Positions 13,102 to 28,100 are shown, numbered from the stretch's first letter. The stretch: 64,000 bases of DNA from Acanthopleura granulata (GCA_016165875.1 JABBOT010000010.1:10092277-10156276); one strand, 5' to 3'. The notes: generated by a model from the letters alone, not told the origin. Program-made: numbers and translations.

Positions 13102-16100
13102 CTGTTTACATTTGAATTCTTTATCTCATAACAAGCAATATTCTTAAATGTTTAACAGAAATTTAAACTCCAAATCCTTTAGAATGGCTATTTTTTATAT
13201 CTGTGAAATTTAGGGTTGACAAAACCCTCTCTGAATTCAGGGATTTTACATTGTGTGTATTACTGTAGTGCAGGTACCTTTGCTGACTTTAGTGCCTTCA
13301 TGTTGGGGGTTTAATACTTCTTCGAGTGGACAAGTCCTGTAAATTTATGATGTGTCCTGATTTTGTTAAAATATTAAACTGCTAGCTACATGTACATTAT
13401 ATACTACTGAGTGCTCACTTTACATTACAGTGCTTATTGTTATGGTTTTATAACCCTATACATGGATATCTCTTTGTAGAGTTTACTAGTTCTTGAGTTC
13501 GCTCTGACATAGATCTGCGTACTTTGCAGGGTGTATCTCCCTTGTGCTTATCTATTGACATTGTGACTTAGGATGTTAGTCTAGCCTGTAGCCAGCTGGT
13601 CGCATACATGTATAGCTCTATAGGGCGGTCTACTCCAGGTTATAGGCTGGCCACTAATCTGTGAGATATTATTGATGAAGATGAAAACACTGCTGTACAT
13701 CACATCTTCCTGTTTGCTGTCCCCTGCCTGTCCACCTCAGTAATCCGCCTCAGCTCTGTGCTGGCTTAGTTCAGTCGTTGTCATGGCAACAGCCTTGTCA
13801 ATACTGTAACTATAGCGACTCCTATCACAGGATGACTCCCTCTGATGCCAGGTTTTAAGGCCTTCCTTGTTTTTCCCTCTCATTTTTGATCTCCTGTTTT
13901 TTCTTTCTTAGTTCAGCATAAGCTGCCATAAGTGAACAGGTCATAAAAATTTAGTTTTGCTGCTAAACATAGCAGCGGGAAACTAACCTGTGTCAAATAT
14001 AAATGCTCGCACACCACCATTTCAAAACGCCAACTCTGCTTTTGTCTCAATTTGTGCTGGGAGCAAAACACTTGTACATGTACTGATGTGTGGCTGTGTA
14101 GAGCTGATGGGAAGTCTGAATTCATCTGAGCAGCAGAGTATTTCTTCATCTAACTGAAGGTGCTTTATTAAACACCAGATAAGCTGGAGAATGAGTGCAT
14201 TTGATGTGCACTGAAAGTGAAAGTAATCAACCTCATCTGTGTGTTTTGAACTGTAGTAGCTAGCAGATATGTAATCGTCAGCATACAGGCACTGCAACAA
14301 TGCACACTTTTGAATGATTTTGTTCTCACTTGTATACATGTGTGACTGTAATATTTTAGTATTTCTGCTACAGTTTCTAGTGATTGCGTTCGCTTAGCTT
14401 CAAGTGAAGGATTTGCAGCTTGTTTTGCTGTTCAGTAGGCAATTTCTCAGAGATATGCAATATGTGATTGATGTGAGGGCATGAGTTGTACTAGATGTAC
14501 ATAAACTACACTTACATGATATTAGGGTTAATTTATGTAATATTTGTGCCTCGATTTCTTCCTGTAAAGGTATAGTAGTTAGGACAGGGCATTGTGTATT
14601 TATTTGGAAATACAGTACATGTTTATTGTATGCCATCGATATGTTATATTGAAACTGACTATCTGGAGGGGATTGCCCAAAACTTGGTCCATAGTGTAAC
14701 TCCTGGAAGATATGTTTACAGTAAGATTCTGTATGAAAGTCATTGGGGCCTGGTGTGATTTACTGGGGTCTATACAGAGCCTGTAGACTGTATGTCTGTT
14801 AGTGGGACACAAGGTACTGGCCTCATGGATATCTGGTCATTTTAGTTTTATAAAGAGCTTACAGTGTGTATACAGCATCTATCAATTGAAACTGGTCAGG
14901 GTTAATTATTTATCTGTGGTATTTAACTTCAGATGAATGCAGTATTAAGGTGATGGAGGTCCTCAGTGTCCTGTTTTATTTAGCAGATTTGTTGTGTATG
15001 TATCGTAACTGAGGAAAAACAGAATGCACCTAAAGTTTTAAGTTTAACAAAGTACTAACCAAGATCTTCCGCCCATCAGAACCAGGGGAGACAATTCCAC
15101 AGTGGGATGACGATCGAGACCAGCTCCCTGTTATTGAAGAGTCGCCGGCAGCACAATCGAGCAGTGAACCCAGTGAGACGGCCCTGCGTGGCCAAGGGGA
15201 ACAACCCTGCTGCTCGTTGTGCCCCACTATGTGTAAGTCCTCATGGCTGCTCATGCTTCCTCCGCTTACCAGGCCCTCTGGGCTCCTCGTTTGCCTGTAT
15301 GCTACATTTGTGCACTAGACTGAAGGGATGTCTTAGATATGCTGTATCATGCTACTGAGGTGACTTTGATATGCTGGATCATGCTACTGAGGTCTCATAG
15401 ATTTGCTATAACCTGCTACTGAGGTGTCTTAGATTTGCTGAATCATGCCACATGGACTTATGTGCTAGAACACCTTAGTACTCCTCCAGGTTATGCTCAC
15501 CCCATTGTCATGCGAGTTGCAAAGCAACGTCTGCTACATGCACACTCTGTCAAACTCAACAGTTCTCTCCACATTGATTTTGTCCAAACCTGTTTCTGAG
15601 GTGAAATTCATCTGCAGCATGTCACTCTGTTCATTTATCCACATTGCTCCATAGGTGTACATGTATAGCTTCAGTTCAGCTTGGTCACATTTTCCCACAC
15701 CATTTATTTTCTTAAATTCTCAAATCATTTCAACCTTTTTTTTTTTTGTCATGACCGCCCTGGCCACTGGGTTGTCTCCCTTGGCCAGTCATGGATATGC
15801 TTATGTGGTTTTTCACTGTGGTTTTTCCTCTACATTAATTTTAACCACGGACACTGTTAAGTTTGTCAGAAGTAAGATCTTCCAAGCATGTTTTGTTCTT
15901 GATAATCCTCAAAGTCGTGTTGTTTCTCATCTGTTTGTGCCACATAGCATGATCTGCTCTAGACTTGATATACATGTACAAAACTGCGTATGCATGTATG
16001 TGTCCCTTAATCTGCATGGCTTTTGGTCTGTGGTGTAGTTCATGTGTGGTGTGCCATTATCCATCTGTATGCAAAGACATTTCACTCTTTGAAATCAGCT

Positions 16101-19100
16101 TGATGTCGCATCTTCTTCATCGCCTAATTCCGTCTAGTTTTCATTTCCACTTTCTCAGCTGATGAGAAAGTAGTATGCACACAATTAGTGCTTTTACTGT
16201 ACACTGTACATAATTTTAATTTTTGCTCTTATTTTGATAGATAGTAAGCATGTTAGAATTAATGCCACGGTTTATTTTAGAAGAAGGCAGTGGACAGTGT
16301 GGTGTTGGGATGTAGTCTGTTTACATGTATAAATGCTGTGTCTGCAGGATGCATGTGTAATGATATGAGAATGGTCACTGTTGGAGCTTTATTCATGTTC
16401 TGATGTAAAGTAAAATAGGTTGAATATTCTGCATTTGTGTTCTGGTGACCAGCATGATGGGTTTAGGGTGTTTTCTTCATGATGTATTTGGTTGACATTT
16501 CTGATATTAAAACAGTCAAGACAGTCCTTTGGTACATTTTATTATTTCATAAAGAAGTGTTCATTTCTCCACTTCTTACATGTATCTCATTTTTCTACTA
16601 ACTCCTTCGTGTATGCTGGTTGTTCCTATCTAAGAATAGGTAAGTATTAATCAACACTATACATACATACATGTATCATATATGCGTAGATTATTGTGTG
16701 ATGCAGTGTAAAAACTAACGTACTTGTCGAAGCTATTTTATGATGATATTGGCTTTTTAGTATTTAAATGACCTAGTGTAATAGTGAAGGTTCATTCTTT
16801 TATTCTAAAGGAAGTAACCCGATTGTAGAGTTAAAACTACCAAGATCATAATATCACTCTTGTGGCTAGACAGCATGTTTTCATTGTGGGACACACTGAG
16901 ACAAATTCCTGACCTGGAACTTCGTATGCAAAACAGCAAATGTCAGAAAACATATGACCTCACCATATCCATGGAATAATTTCACACTTTGAACATGAAC
17001 AACATACTGGTGTAAAATGTAAGATTTATGGAAGTCTGTCTATAGTTTGCCAAAGATGTGCAATTTAAGTCACAATCGGTAATTGATCATTGTGCAGTTT
17101 TAATGTTAAATACACATGTATATAATGTATGTTTGTAAAAAATGCATCTAGAACAAACTTACATATGTACATGCATGAGCATTAGTCGTACTATTCATGC
17201 AAAATCGTGTTCCACCAAGATAAATCCAAATGGATTATTACGCTCGAAATATACTGGATGCCATGTACATGTAGTTACCATTGCAGAATAGTTGCTTACA
17301 TGTCTGTAGTGGTGTAGATTTACAACAAAGTGTTTTGAATTTTAATGTACAGTGACAATTAGTATATTTCGAGTGATGGGAACGGCCTGTGTCAGAACAC
17401 ACTGTACCAGATTTGAGTGTAGATGTAAGTAGGATATGTGAGATGTTAGTTTTGCAGGAGGTCAGTGACATTAAGTGTTTGGTACAATTCCCCCACCCCG
17501 CTGCTCTTATCTTCCCTCATCCCCACATAATCAGGGTCATAACCCTGTGATTCAGTATGTACATGCAGCCAGAACGATGTTCCATGTGCTGTGGTCACAG
17601 CTCACTCCCTCCTGTATGGTCATGTACTCTGCAGTCATCATGTTATTCACGGGCTAATGTTAGGGAACAGAGCACCACAGAATTAGCACTGACCTTCAAA
17701 TATGGAACATCAGGGTTGATAATGTAGCTTTGGTCTTTGTTATTCCTCAGATTTCCTACATGTATATGGTAGGGGAGCAGACAAAGTAAAGAGAAGTGTG
17801 TACTTATGAGGGATAGGACATGCTCAGCTGTGGGCTGTGTAATAACATTTATATTACTCAAAGTTGTAGGGGCCCAGGGTATGTCAGTTACTCACAGTAA
17901 CTCACAGATTTATTTCAGCTTTTCCTTTTATGCATGCCTGAAGCCCCGAACTTTATTACATGGGGTTTGTCATGGGGTATTGGAAGAGGTTATATGGACC
18001 TTACAAAAGAGTGCGTGGAATATGGTACATAAGTCGTCTTGCATGCCCCATATTACAACACTGTTCAGACATGGGTCAAGCTCAAGTTGTATGCCAAATC
18101 TTGTTCTTAATTCCCCTTACATGCAAACTTTGCATATTGGTTTCGTTTTAGGTTGTCAGGCCCTGTCTTCATAGCTGTAACTTCATAAGGAATACAGGGA
18201 ACATAATGGGATGGTAATGCATAAGGCTCATCTACATACAGTTTGCATACAGTGTACCGTACAAACAGGCCATTCATCAGTACTGTGGTATTCTGTTTTG
18301 ACTTTTGTGTGGTGTGTAAAGGTCATGTAGCAGACAACCAGCCCCTGCACACTGGCCGTTTGGTTAGATGCCCGGCCCTGACCTCCGTGACCCCTGGGGG
18401 TAATGCTGTTAATGAACTGAGTGATGCGGCTTATTTTGCTCTTACCAACCTATATTACAACCCCATATCTTGCCATCATCTCCAGGATTATCTCCCCTGG
18501 TTGTTTCAGTGTAGCAGCCACCATGATTACATGGGTTATGAATAATTATGAGAGTTTGGTCAGCTTTAGGACACATTACTTGAGTGTCTGATCAGAATTC
18601 ACTTGATCAAGCGATGGACTTACTGGAACATAGCAGAACTGTATTGATTGGCCATTTGATTGGCCATGATCACATGTGATTATTCAAACGTAGATTCCAG
18701 TCATTCCAAAAAAGGAAATTATCTGTTGGACCTTGTACAGTACTAGATTGTTGAAGATCTTCCATACCTCAGAATAATGCAAATAAGACACTACCAGTAT
18801 TATTAAGGTCTTAGTATAAGGAAGTAGTAACAGGTCATTTATTGTGGAAACTGTGGGACTTAATAAAGGAATTCTGAGTACCTGTGAAGGTGAAGTAGCT
18901 TGAGATTATACCCGTGCATTCTCTCCCCCAATATGCTGACAAATGCACTTCCCTCGGAAGTGTTTTTGTTAAGAGTCCGCTGACTGCTGAACGTGTAAGC
19001 TGTAGATATCTGCTCTCTGTATAAGATAAGCAATTACAAGTTTTTAAAAACAGGTAGGTTGTTCGGAGTGAAGACACAGTAATGTGTCAAAGGTAAAATG

Positions 19101-22100
19101 TGCTGTTTGTAAATTTGAAACCAAACAACAGTTAAATGTCTTTATGGCAGCTTCAGTTCCTTGTTGTGTCAGTTTTTGCATGATTTGGTTTTTATGGGAT
19201 CACTTACTTTTTCTGCATAATATAAAAGTCTGAGAAAAGTGTGTTTAAATTTATTGTAGTGAAGCGAGGGGACTTTGATCCAGTCTGAAGGTTGTCTGCT
19301 GTTAGTCATTGCCCTGAACACGGCACTAGAAATGAACATGACACCCTCAGGATAATAACCCTAGCTCCGCTAAGCTAGCAAACCATCTCAGCGTTCACCT
19401 TCCACCTTTAGCATTGCAGCATGTGACCTTGGCTACATGTGACAGCTTGTACAAGGGATCAGTTAACGTGATCAGTGTGGGTACGATTGGCAGCCGTTGT
19501 TTTCCTGAGCTAAGATGTGGCTGTTTACCTCCCTTGCATTGCATGCACATTGTCCTCTATGGTGTGGGAGTGTGGCAGAGGTTTTCTGTGAACAATGAGT
19601 ACCATAGTTAAGGATGGGGAGTATGGTAATTACCTGTGGTGCATGTAGCTATATACAGCAACCAATAAACTACATAGAGACATCTGACAACAAGGGCATA
19701 AAGGCTACAGTATAATTATTACAGAAAGAGAAATGTGCATATACAACTGTAAACATGTTTTTCATTTCCTTTGTTACACCTGTGCCAGGAAATAAAAAGA
19801 AATAAGACAAATATATACGAATGTTTTTGTGGCAGTTGTATGGGAACATTGCTCAGGATTGGTGGTAATTGACAGAGTGGAGATGGGTAGAATGATGTCA
19901 TTTGTATTGATGGATCCTTGATTTTTAGCTCTGTTGGTCAAAGACCAGAAGAGTTTATGAATTGGAAAGTTGTTCGTCGTCCGCCCTCTCTTAACGTTTC
20001 TGTCAAAACTTCTACATTTTTGTCTGATTTGAACGAAATTTGTTTCAAAAGTAGATAACATCAAAATACATGATTTGTTATTTCAGTTTTCAGTTTTGAT
20101 GATTGTCTGTCTGCTCATCCAGGATATGTTAACATTTCTTTCAAATGCTGATAGTGTTGCAGATTTTGTCCAGTTTCAACAAAACTTGGTTCAAGTGTAG
20201 ACTGCGTCAAGATACATAATTCATTTGGTATGGTCTGTTGCCCATCTCTCTAGCATTTGTTCGCAGTTGCTTCACAATGTTAATCCTCCAATAAATTTCA
20301 ATGAAACTTCTCACAAGTGTAAACAAATGCAAGATATTTTTTTCATAGCATTGATTTTTGAATTTTGATTCCCCCTTGTCTTGGAGTTTTTTTGCTCGAT
20401 TTCCGTTAAACTTGGCATTTGTAACAATTGTACATAATTGATAGTATCAGTGCTAACTTTCAGGTGATTGTCGTCTGTTAGCCTATAGCTTTCTATAATT
20501 TGTGTTAGACTTTAATGAAACCCTCTGTAGTTGTAGTCACATACTATATGAACAACATGCATATTTTTGTAATTGACTCCCTTTTATTTTTGTCCCAACT
20601 AGCACAGCTGCTGTTTCATCAGAGACTCTGGTTAAAAAAAAAAATTATCAGCTGACAGTACAAAATTAGGTATGGTGTATTAATGGCCAGTTCAAGCTTG
20701 AAAATTTATAAACATCGCATTTGAGTTAATTCTTTAACAGTTAGCTACATGTAGTTTGAAAATATTATGTTCGAATGCCGAACTTCATTTTCAAGACTCT
20801 ATCCTACCTGGAAAAATATTTATTTTTATAGTTAAACCTTTGAAACATGTTACATACTGTTTTCTTGACTTTTGTTTCAAAATTGTGGACTTATTTAAAG
20901 ATTGTTGTTTGGGGACGGGTTTCGGGAGTTGTGAACCAGAATGTGGAAGGCTTTGGTACAAACTGTGTCGTTACATCTCGTAATACATGGATTGATCTTA
21001 CTGTCGGATACAAGTACGGCTAGTTATGTTCTCCACTTGGAATAGCCCTTCGTGTGTGCGAGTGCTATGTCGGATATCATGAGCAGATTGGTACCTGAGT
21101 TTTAGAGTTTGAACATTAAGTTATCAGTACTGTACACACACACAGGACTGAAAGTAAGGTTTTTGTCTTTTCTGGGCTTCAGCATTGAACCTAGATGCTC
21201 ATGCCATGGGCACTATGAAGGGAGGCTATGTCTTCATTAAGCTACAGGTGTTTTCCTGAATATGGGTCGCTCATTTGATCAGGCATGATGAGGCATTTTC
21301 TGACTGTGCTGCTCTGATCAATCAATACCTGGCCTAGTGTATGGCTTATTCAATGTCTAGGTTATCTTGTTCTGTGGGAACAACCTTATATCATAAGGCT
21401 GTAGGCATGGCTCTACCATCAAGACAACTTATAATGTGATGTAACCATCACATATCAGGGGAGACTAATCAGCCTTTGTGTCGTCCTGCCTGAATGGCTT
21501 ACATTATGTGGGTGAGATGAGAACCTGTTTGAAGAAAGACAATTTCAAGGCCAGCTGTACAGGTCATACATGCAGTCCTGTATGTATAAACTGTGTGTGC
21601 GAGAGCTATATATAGCCTAGCTGTTGTTACACTCCCTGCTTTTACAGGCCACGTGAAAGTTAACTGACCTGAGGCGCAGTTGTCCTCCCTGTGTATGTGA
21701 TCAGCCGTGGGATAGAGGCTGGAGACATGAGCTAGGTGTATTTCCTGTCTCCCCATTCACGTATTGACGGGTTATACCAACTGTGTTTGTGACAGTGGAT
21801 TGTCAACTGTTCCTGTTGAGGAAGTAGCCAGAGCTCCTGGGAAAAGGGTTGTAATCATATGGTTATAGCCGTTGTGCATGTACGAAGGTGTCGTTAGGCA
21901 CAGCTGTTGATAATCTTCTGAGCTCAGAGTGAAGTCGCAATACTCAGTGCATATCAGTCCGGGATCTGTGTTTTTCTGCTGCTTGCTGTAGGCCTCTCAC
22001 AGAACCAGTTTGTATTTCTACTCATTTTCGTCATCGCTCTGCTGCAGCAGTGTGAAGTATGTCGTACGAGGCAGACAGTACAGATTTTGTCCTCCCTGAG

Positions 22101-25100
22101 AATGCCAAGGAGGATGTGTCCAAATTGGTGCCCAGCACAGTGGATGCTGGGTCCTCCAAGTGTAGTCCAGGTGGGTTCAACTTGTACTGCACTTATATAC
22201 TTATACCTGCCTATGTAGCTCAGGTGAGGGGAGCACGTATATATGTCCATAGATATATATCTACTATGTGTAGAACGTGTATCTAAATGTGTATACACAG
22301 TTATACAGTAACATTCAGGACTATCGTAAAGTACCTACTATTCGCTGGAATTTATTTTTGCGGTTTTTGTGCAAAAACTGATTCACGGGAATTAATTTTC
22401 ATGTATTTAATCCATTGAATTAAAAAATGTCTTAAAACTGCTAACTCGAACAAGCAGTAATGTGGCCAAAATTACTCTCTGCCATCAGACAGGTATTGAC
22501 AAGCCCGGCTTTTATCTTTTGTTTCTTACGGGTGTTGGTAATCCTTATAATCTGGATCAGAGATTAAAACAATGGCCAGTGGATTATCACCACATATCAT
22601 AAAACTTTCACACCGGCCGTGAGCAGTATTTAAAGAGGTGTCACTTGCTTTCACACTTCGGATGAGTACTTTTAATCAACTGCCAAAGTGCCCTGTCAAT
22701 TTTTGAGCAACATTGTAAAACGTATAAATACACTGTTGTGAGAGAATCCATCCATACCTGATTATCACAATCAGATAACACGATGTCTCTTTGGAAATGA
22801 ATAACCCACAACTCTGCGAGACCCTAGAGGAAACTGAAACCACGGAAGTCATGAACGAAGTTGTGCAAACGGCCATGAATTCTCGGAAGAGAAAACAATG
22901 GGAATACAACTCCTGTACTGAAGAAACCAGAGCCAAAATTGCAAGAACTGCTGTAGAAATTGGAGTAGCACGTGCTGCTCGAAAATTTTCCGCAAAGCTT
23001 GGCAGATCTGTAAACGAGAGCACTTTGCGTGCGATGAAGAAATCGTATCTTCAACGAGTGAAGTCCAACCCACAGACGGCAGTTTCAGCACTCCCCAAAG
23101 AACCACGTGGTCCTCCACTTCTCGTAGGTGAGATGTCTGATGGAATGGTCCGAAGTTGCGTGGAAATAGTCCGGATCAGCTTAGGTGTCATTAACCGTAA
23201 GATTGTGATGGGTGTTGAAGAAGTTTTGTTAAAGCATGACGAAACAAAACTTCCGAAGCATGGCAGTCATGTGACAATAACCGACTCCTGGGCGAAGTCA
23301 TTCCTTCATCGATTAGGATACATCAGGCGGAAGGACACAAAAGATGTTAAGCGGCTTCCCAAAGATTTCCATAGTCAGCAGAAGGCCTTTGTGGAGAGAG
23401 TGGAATCTGCGGTCTGAGAGCACGATATCCCTGACAAACTTGTCATTAACTGCGACCAGACTGGCGTCAGCATGGTACTCGGCGAGTCACCGAGAACGGC
23501 ATTGGCGACAAGTGTCTTTTGGCAGTCAGTAGGGCAGTTGATTTCCTTCCACCCCAGCTGATCTATGGCGGCAAGTCAGATCATTGCCAGCCAATTTTAT
23601 TTTTCCTGAGGGCTGGGATGTGACACATGCAGCGTCACACTGGAGTACTGAGGAGTCAGTGTTAAGATATGTTGACAAGGTGCTGCTTCCCTACATCCGA
23701 CAGAATGCTTACTGCCCGACAGAAATCGGTCCCCATATTCGATTTTTTCAAGGCGCATCAGGAGACTAACTTGGCGGCAAAACTGAAGAGGAGCAACGTT
23801 CCTGTTATCTTTGTTCCTGTCTGTTGCACGGACAAACTGCAGCCCCTTGACCTGTCCGTCAATAAAGATTTCAAAGATGAACTGAAGAGTGCTTTCCAGT
23901 CATGGTACGCCGAGGCTGTTCTGTCCCACTTGGACTCCAGTGGACAATCAACTCTGGTGGACACCTGGACAACTTCCCATTGTTAAGCCCATTCACGCCA
24001 GGTTGTTGGTGAAAGCCCTTGAGGAGATCAGCAAAAGACGAGGGCTGATCAAGTCCGGATTTGCTAATGCTGGATTGTACGCTGTTTATAGAATTTCGGT
24101 TGCTTTTTTACATGTAGAAATGTTAAATAACCAGTGTGCTATGTCTGTCAGCGAGAAAAAAAAAATCTGTACTTATTTCACAAATAAAAGTGCTATGACT
24201 GTACCCGATTGCATTTCTTTGTTCCAAAGTGTCTTAGTACAATAATGCTACTACCATTATACATTATATTTATAGTATTGGATCATTTTTATGCTGGAAT
24301 TAATTTTCGCGGTAAACTGTTCACCGCGAAATCCACGAAAATTAGTTCCACATGAAAATTAAGTACTTCACAGTACGTCATTATTACACACATCAGTATA
24401 TCTACTGCGTAATTAACTTCACGTATCCAGCTATGAATGTCCTGCCTATTTCATATATCTTTATTTACCCATGGCTAGTTGAGAAGGACCGGTTATCCCG
24501 TGGATCGTTATTTCATTCACTTCTGTGTGTGTAATATAACTGAGGAGATCTGGACAGATGGCTTCTTTTCTCTTACCTGTACCTTTATGTGGCACCTGTA
24601 CAGGTATGCTTCTTGCAGAGTGTAGTGCTTCCCCTTAGTCTACCTGTTCCTGTATGCGATACTTGCACAGATATGCTTATTGGCCGAGTCCAGTGAGCCT
24701 TACACAACACACATTATACATGTCGTTTTGAACAGTTTGTGGTTACAGATGTCTCATAAAATGAGAGTATATCTTTATATGTAGCAGATAAAGGCTATAC
24801 GCTTTTGCTATAATGGCAGTGTGTGAGTGTTAAAGAATCTTGTAGTAGGTTTGTGTGGATGTTGTATATCGTGGCTGTGATGGACTTTCATTCATGTTGT
24901 AATGCTCATACTTGCACGTTGTAATCACTTGACATACATGTTGTAATTATCTTACATGTATGTGCATGTAGCAGTGGTAGTACATGCAAAGTTACATGCA
25001 AGTGGGCATGATGCAATGGACATCTGATGTGTCTTGTTATATTTTTTAGTATGCATAAATGCCTGTTGTAATGTGCAGATGAGAAAGTTATAATGCTTGT

Positions 25101-28100
25101 ACATCTGCATGTTGCAATGGCTGTAGGTTCTTGTTGTGTGGCTGTAGGCGCTTGTTGTAATGGTGCATGCTGCATATATGTGTTATGATGGCAGTACAAA
25201 TAGATTTAGATGTTATAAGTTTAGGACAGAATGCATATGTTCATCCTTGCAATATCCATCCTCTGTGTACATGTACAAGTGTTGGCTATTCACACACCAT
25301 AGGCCAAAGCACTGTATGGGTGGAGACACTTTGTCTGTTTTGCCAGTACCCTGTGGCCTATGTATCTATGGACACAGTATTGATTGAAAATGCTGTGGTA
25401 ATTTTCGAACCTCCCTACACGTTTATTACCAGGTAATGTTTATACTTGTACACTGACATTAGATTCAGGTCTCTGCGTTGTGGTAAAATGGTAACATATC
25501 TTGCCTTCACATGAACACCCTGAACATGCTATCCTGTGCCAGTTGTTGGTGCACTATGTACCAATACGAAGTCCCCTTACCAGAGAGAACGGCTCTGTGC
25601 AAACAACAGATGTTGTAGCAGCCTTGCATTATCCACACCATGTCTGCTTACTGTCCCATAGACATTAGTATTCTGTGCGTGGGGTCTGGGCATGATGCTT
25701 AGGTTTTCTCTCCATCAGCTGTGCATTTCGACAGTCATTCAATTTTAAACAGAATGTTTGCAGGGGAACTTACCTCATGCAAGCATTTTCTCATATGTCT
25801 TTACCATGGGCAGGAGTTCTCTAATTACCACATCTGTATTTTCTCCAAAATAAAGAAGAAATGCTTCACATGAAAAAATAATAATGATTTTCTTTTTGTA
25901 GCCAAGATTATCTTGTGATGAATGTGACAAAAAACTTGCATAACTTAGTTTTCTGAGAAAAGCACCTGATTCAATTAGGATTAATACACACCACTTCATA
26001 TTAGAGTGATAATTGGTATATGAATAACGTTTATAATTAAAATTGTTCACCAGGTTACACTATGTGTCCTGCTGGAGTCTTATGAGAGGGTGACTGCTCA
26101 TCTGTGTATGGGCATGCTTTGTGTGCGGGAGAAGGTATCTAACACCTCCATTGAGTGCACCACAGGGTTATGTTCCTGCAGGTTGTGGTTTGGAACAGAG
26201 ACCAGAACATATCATTTATTTGTTCAGATGTGGCATATAAAATGAGTCATTGTGAGGTGGGTCTGCCGGTCCCTTCAGCATCTTGTGTACAGGAATATCC
26301 AGAAGCCCTCTAAACATGTCCACATGGCTGTTGCTTGCAGCTTGATGGTTTCTTAATCTGTGTCCAGGTTCAAGACAAATGTAGATCACAATTTTGTTGT
26401 TGACAGCTGACATCAGAGTACACATATAGCTGTGAAGCAGGGAGCAGTGTGTAAACACAGTGTTAATATCTCCACACATACTCTGGTGTGGTGAGTCGTG
26501 TGACTACCAGAGCAACTTGATATGTTCATGGAGCCCAGGCTCAGCGGGATGTAGACAGGTCATTAATACAACTTGTTATAAAAGCCTGTAGGGACAGGTT
26601 CAATAGCCTGTCATGCCTGTTAAATTACAGAGAAACTCTAGCCCTGTGAAAACCTGTCAGAAAGCTTAATTACAGAATCTTTGTATAAGAAATTAGTGTT
26701 GTAGTAGTGTTTCTGCATATTTTACACAATTGTTGATGTTTGTATAAATACACATCTGTATAAATACACATCTACCTGGCAGGGATCTAAATCTGTTGTT
26801 GAGGACGTGCTGAACTGATGTTACAAAGACATTGAAATCACATCTCAAGTGTGAAGTCTTACGTTGTGTGAACCCATCTGGGAATATATGTGGAATGATA
26901 TTTTAATAACTTCCTATTGATTTCAATAATGCATATGAGTGAATGCAAGTGAATCGTACATTATATTATGTGGTACTAGTCTTATGATAACCTCTAATAA
27001 TAACATTTATCAGTAGTGTTTCTAACCTGTGTCTTTTCTCAAATGTTGGAAGCCCCAGGTTGGCCTTATCCTGCACATATACAGTATTTTACTGTCTTTT
27101 CTCCACAAACAGATGTGTTCAAGATGAAAATAGCCTTCAGCGTGTTGTCTGATAATTATATAGACATAATGAGACTTGTTGTCATGTAATGAGCAGTGTT
27201 TGTGTTTGTGCAGGTAAACAGTCATGTCTGGATGGTAGTGAATAGAGTACTGCTGTAATGAACTGTCTCTGTATTAATGACTTATAGGGGTGTTAATGAA
27301 CTGATCAGTGTTATAATGAGCAGAGTCTGTTTCACAAAACACCCTGCAGGTATTGTAGTAAACATTAATACCGTAACAATAAATAGTCTCCCAAATGGCC
27401 ATGTCTCAGTTGTAATGAACAGAGCACACTGAATGTATGTTTCACCTTCATGGTAAGTGTTTCTAAGTTTGTTATGTGCACGCTCTGATTGTCTTACCTG
27501 AAATTTGTCAGCCCTATATATCCACTCACCTGTGCTTGTCTCCCCTTGATAGTGTTGGACCTGGTGTACTGGCGAGATGTCAAGAAGACAGGCGTGGTGT
27601 TTGGTTCCATGATGTTCCTGCTCCTCTCGTTGGCCTTCTTCTCGGTTCTCAGTGTGGTGGCTTACCTGTCACTGGCCACCCTCACCATCACTCTCAGCTT
27701 CCGTGTCTACAAGAATGTCCTTCAGGCTGTGCAGAAAACTGGAGACCAACATCCATTTAAGTAAGCCTTTCTTGGATGGGTTTAACGTGTATATTTAAGT
27801 GTCTTCAAATTTTGCCCACTGATGATGTATATTTCAGACTCTGCCTAGAGTCAATACGTCGGTGCCTGTGATTCCATGGGTACAGCACACCACATGAATC
27901 ATGCAATCAGGTCATTTGGTTCAGTCAATCGTGTATTATGCAAGCAGTGCAATCGATGTAGCTGTCTAGATTTGATGAGCGTATTTGTAAGGAGGCTGCA
28001 TGTCTCCCGCACCTGGCAGAGTTGCTGTGTTCATCACAGGGTATCATATCTTCAAGCTTGAAAACACACATTGGGTGAAAGTGGTAAGATTCAAGAGATC

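Larger units (their letters stand above)
836..15079 (+). other. RTN: Reticulon intron 1 (14.2 kb)
   Basis: Bounded by GTGAGTAAG and CATCAG. It holds SINE copies, a terminal-inverted-repeat element, a 24-bp minisatellite and AT microsatellites (listed separately). Open frames of up to 126 codons (for example 1421-1801) have no family resemblance and no splice context that I trust. I see nothing else. Confidence 0.7.
15233..27552 (+). other. RTN: Reticulon intron between acidic exon and homology domain (12.3 kb)
   Basis: It contains the alternative first exon at 22059, a 32-bp minisatellite, degenerate ~130-bp repeats and a pogo relic. Around 24850-25180 and 27200-27430 are loosely repeated motifs (GTTGTAATG; TAATGAAC), too degraded to define units. 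No other gene is supported. Confidence 0.65.

Noticed and set aside
15107..15358. 83-codon frame overlapping the acidic reticulon exon
   Set aside because: A different frame from the acidic one that joins the homology domain; basic, Pro/Cys-rich and runs through the good donor at 15233.
15655..16038. 127-codon open frame on the + strand
   Set aside because: Low-complexity translation from T-rich intron DNA, no family features.
17806..18174. 122-codon open frame on the + strand
   Set aside because: Intronic, no motif, no splice context.
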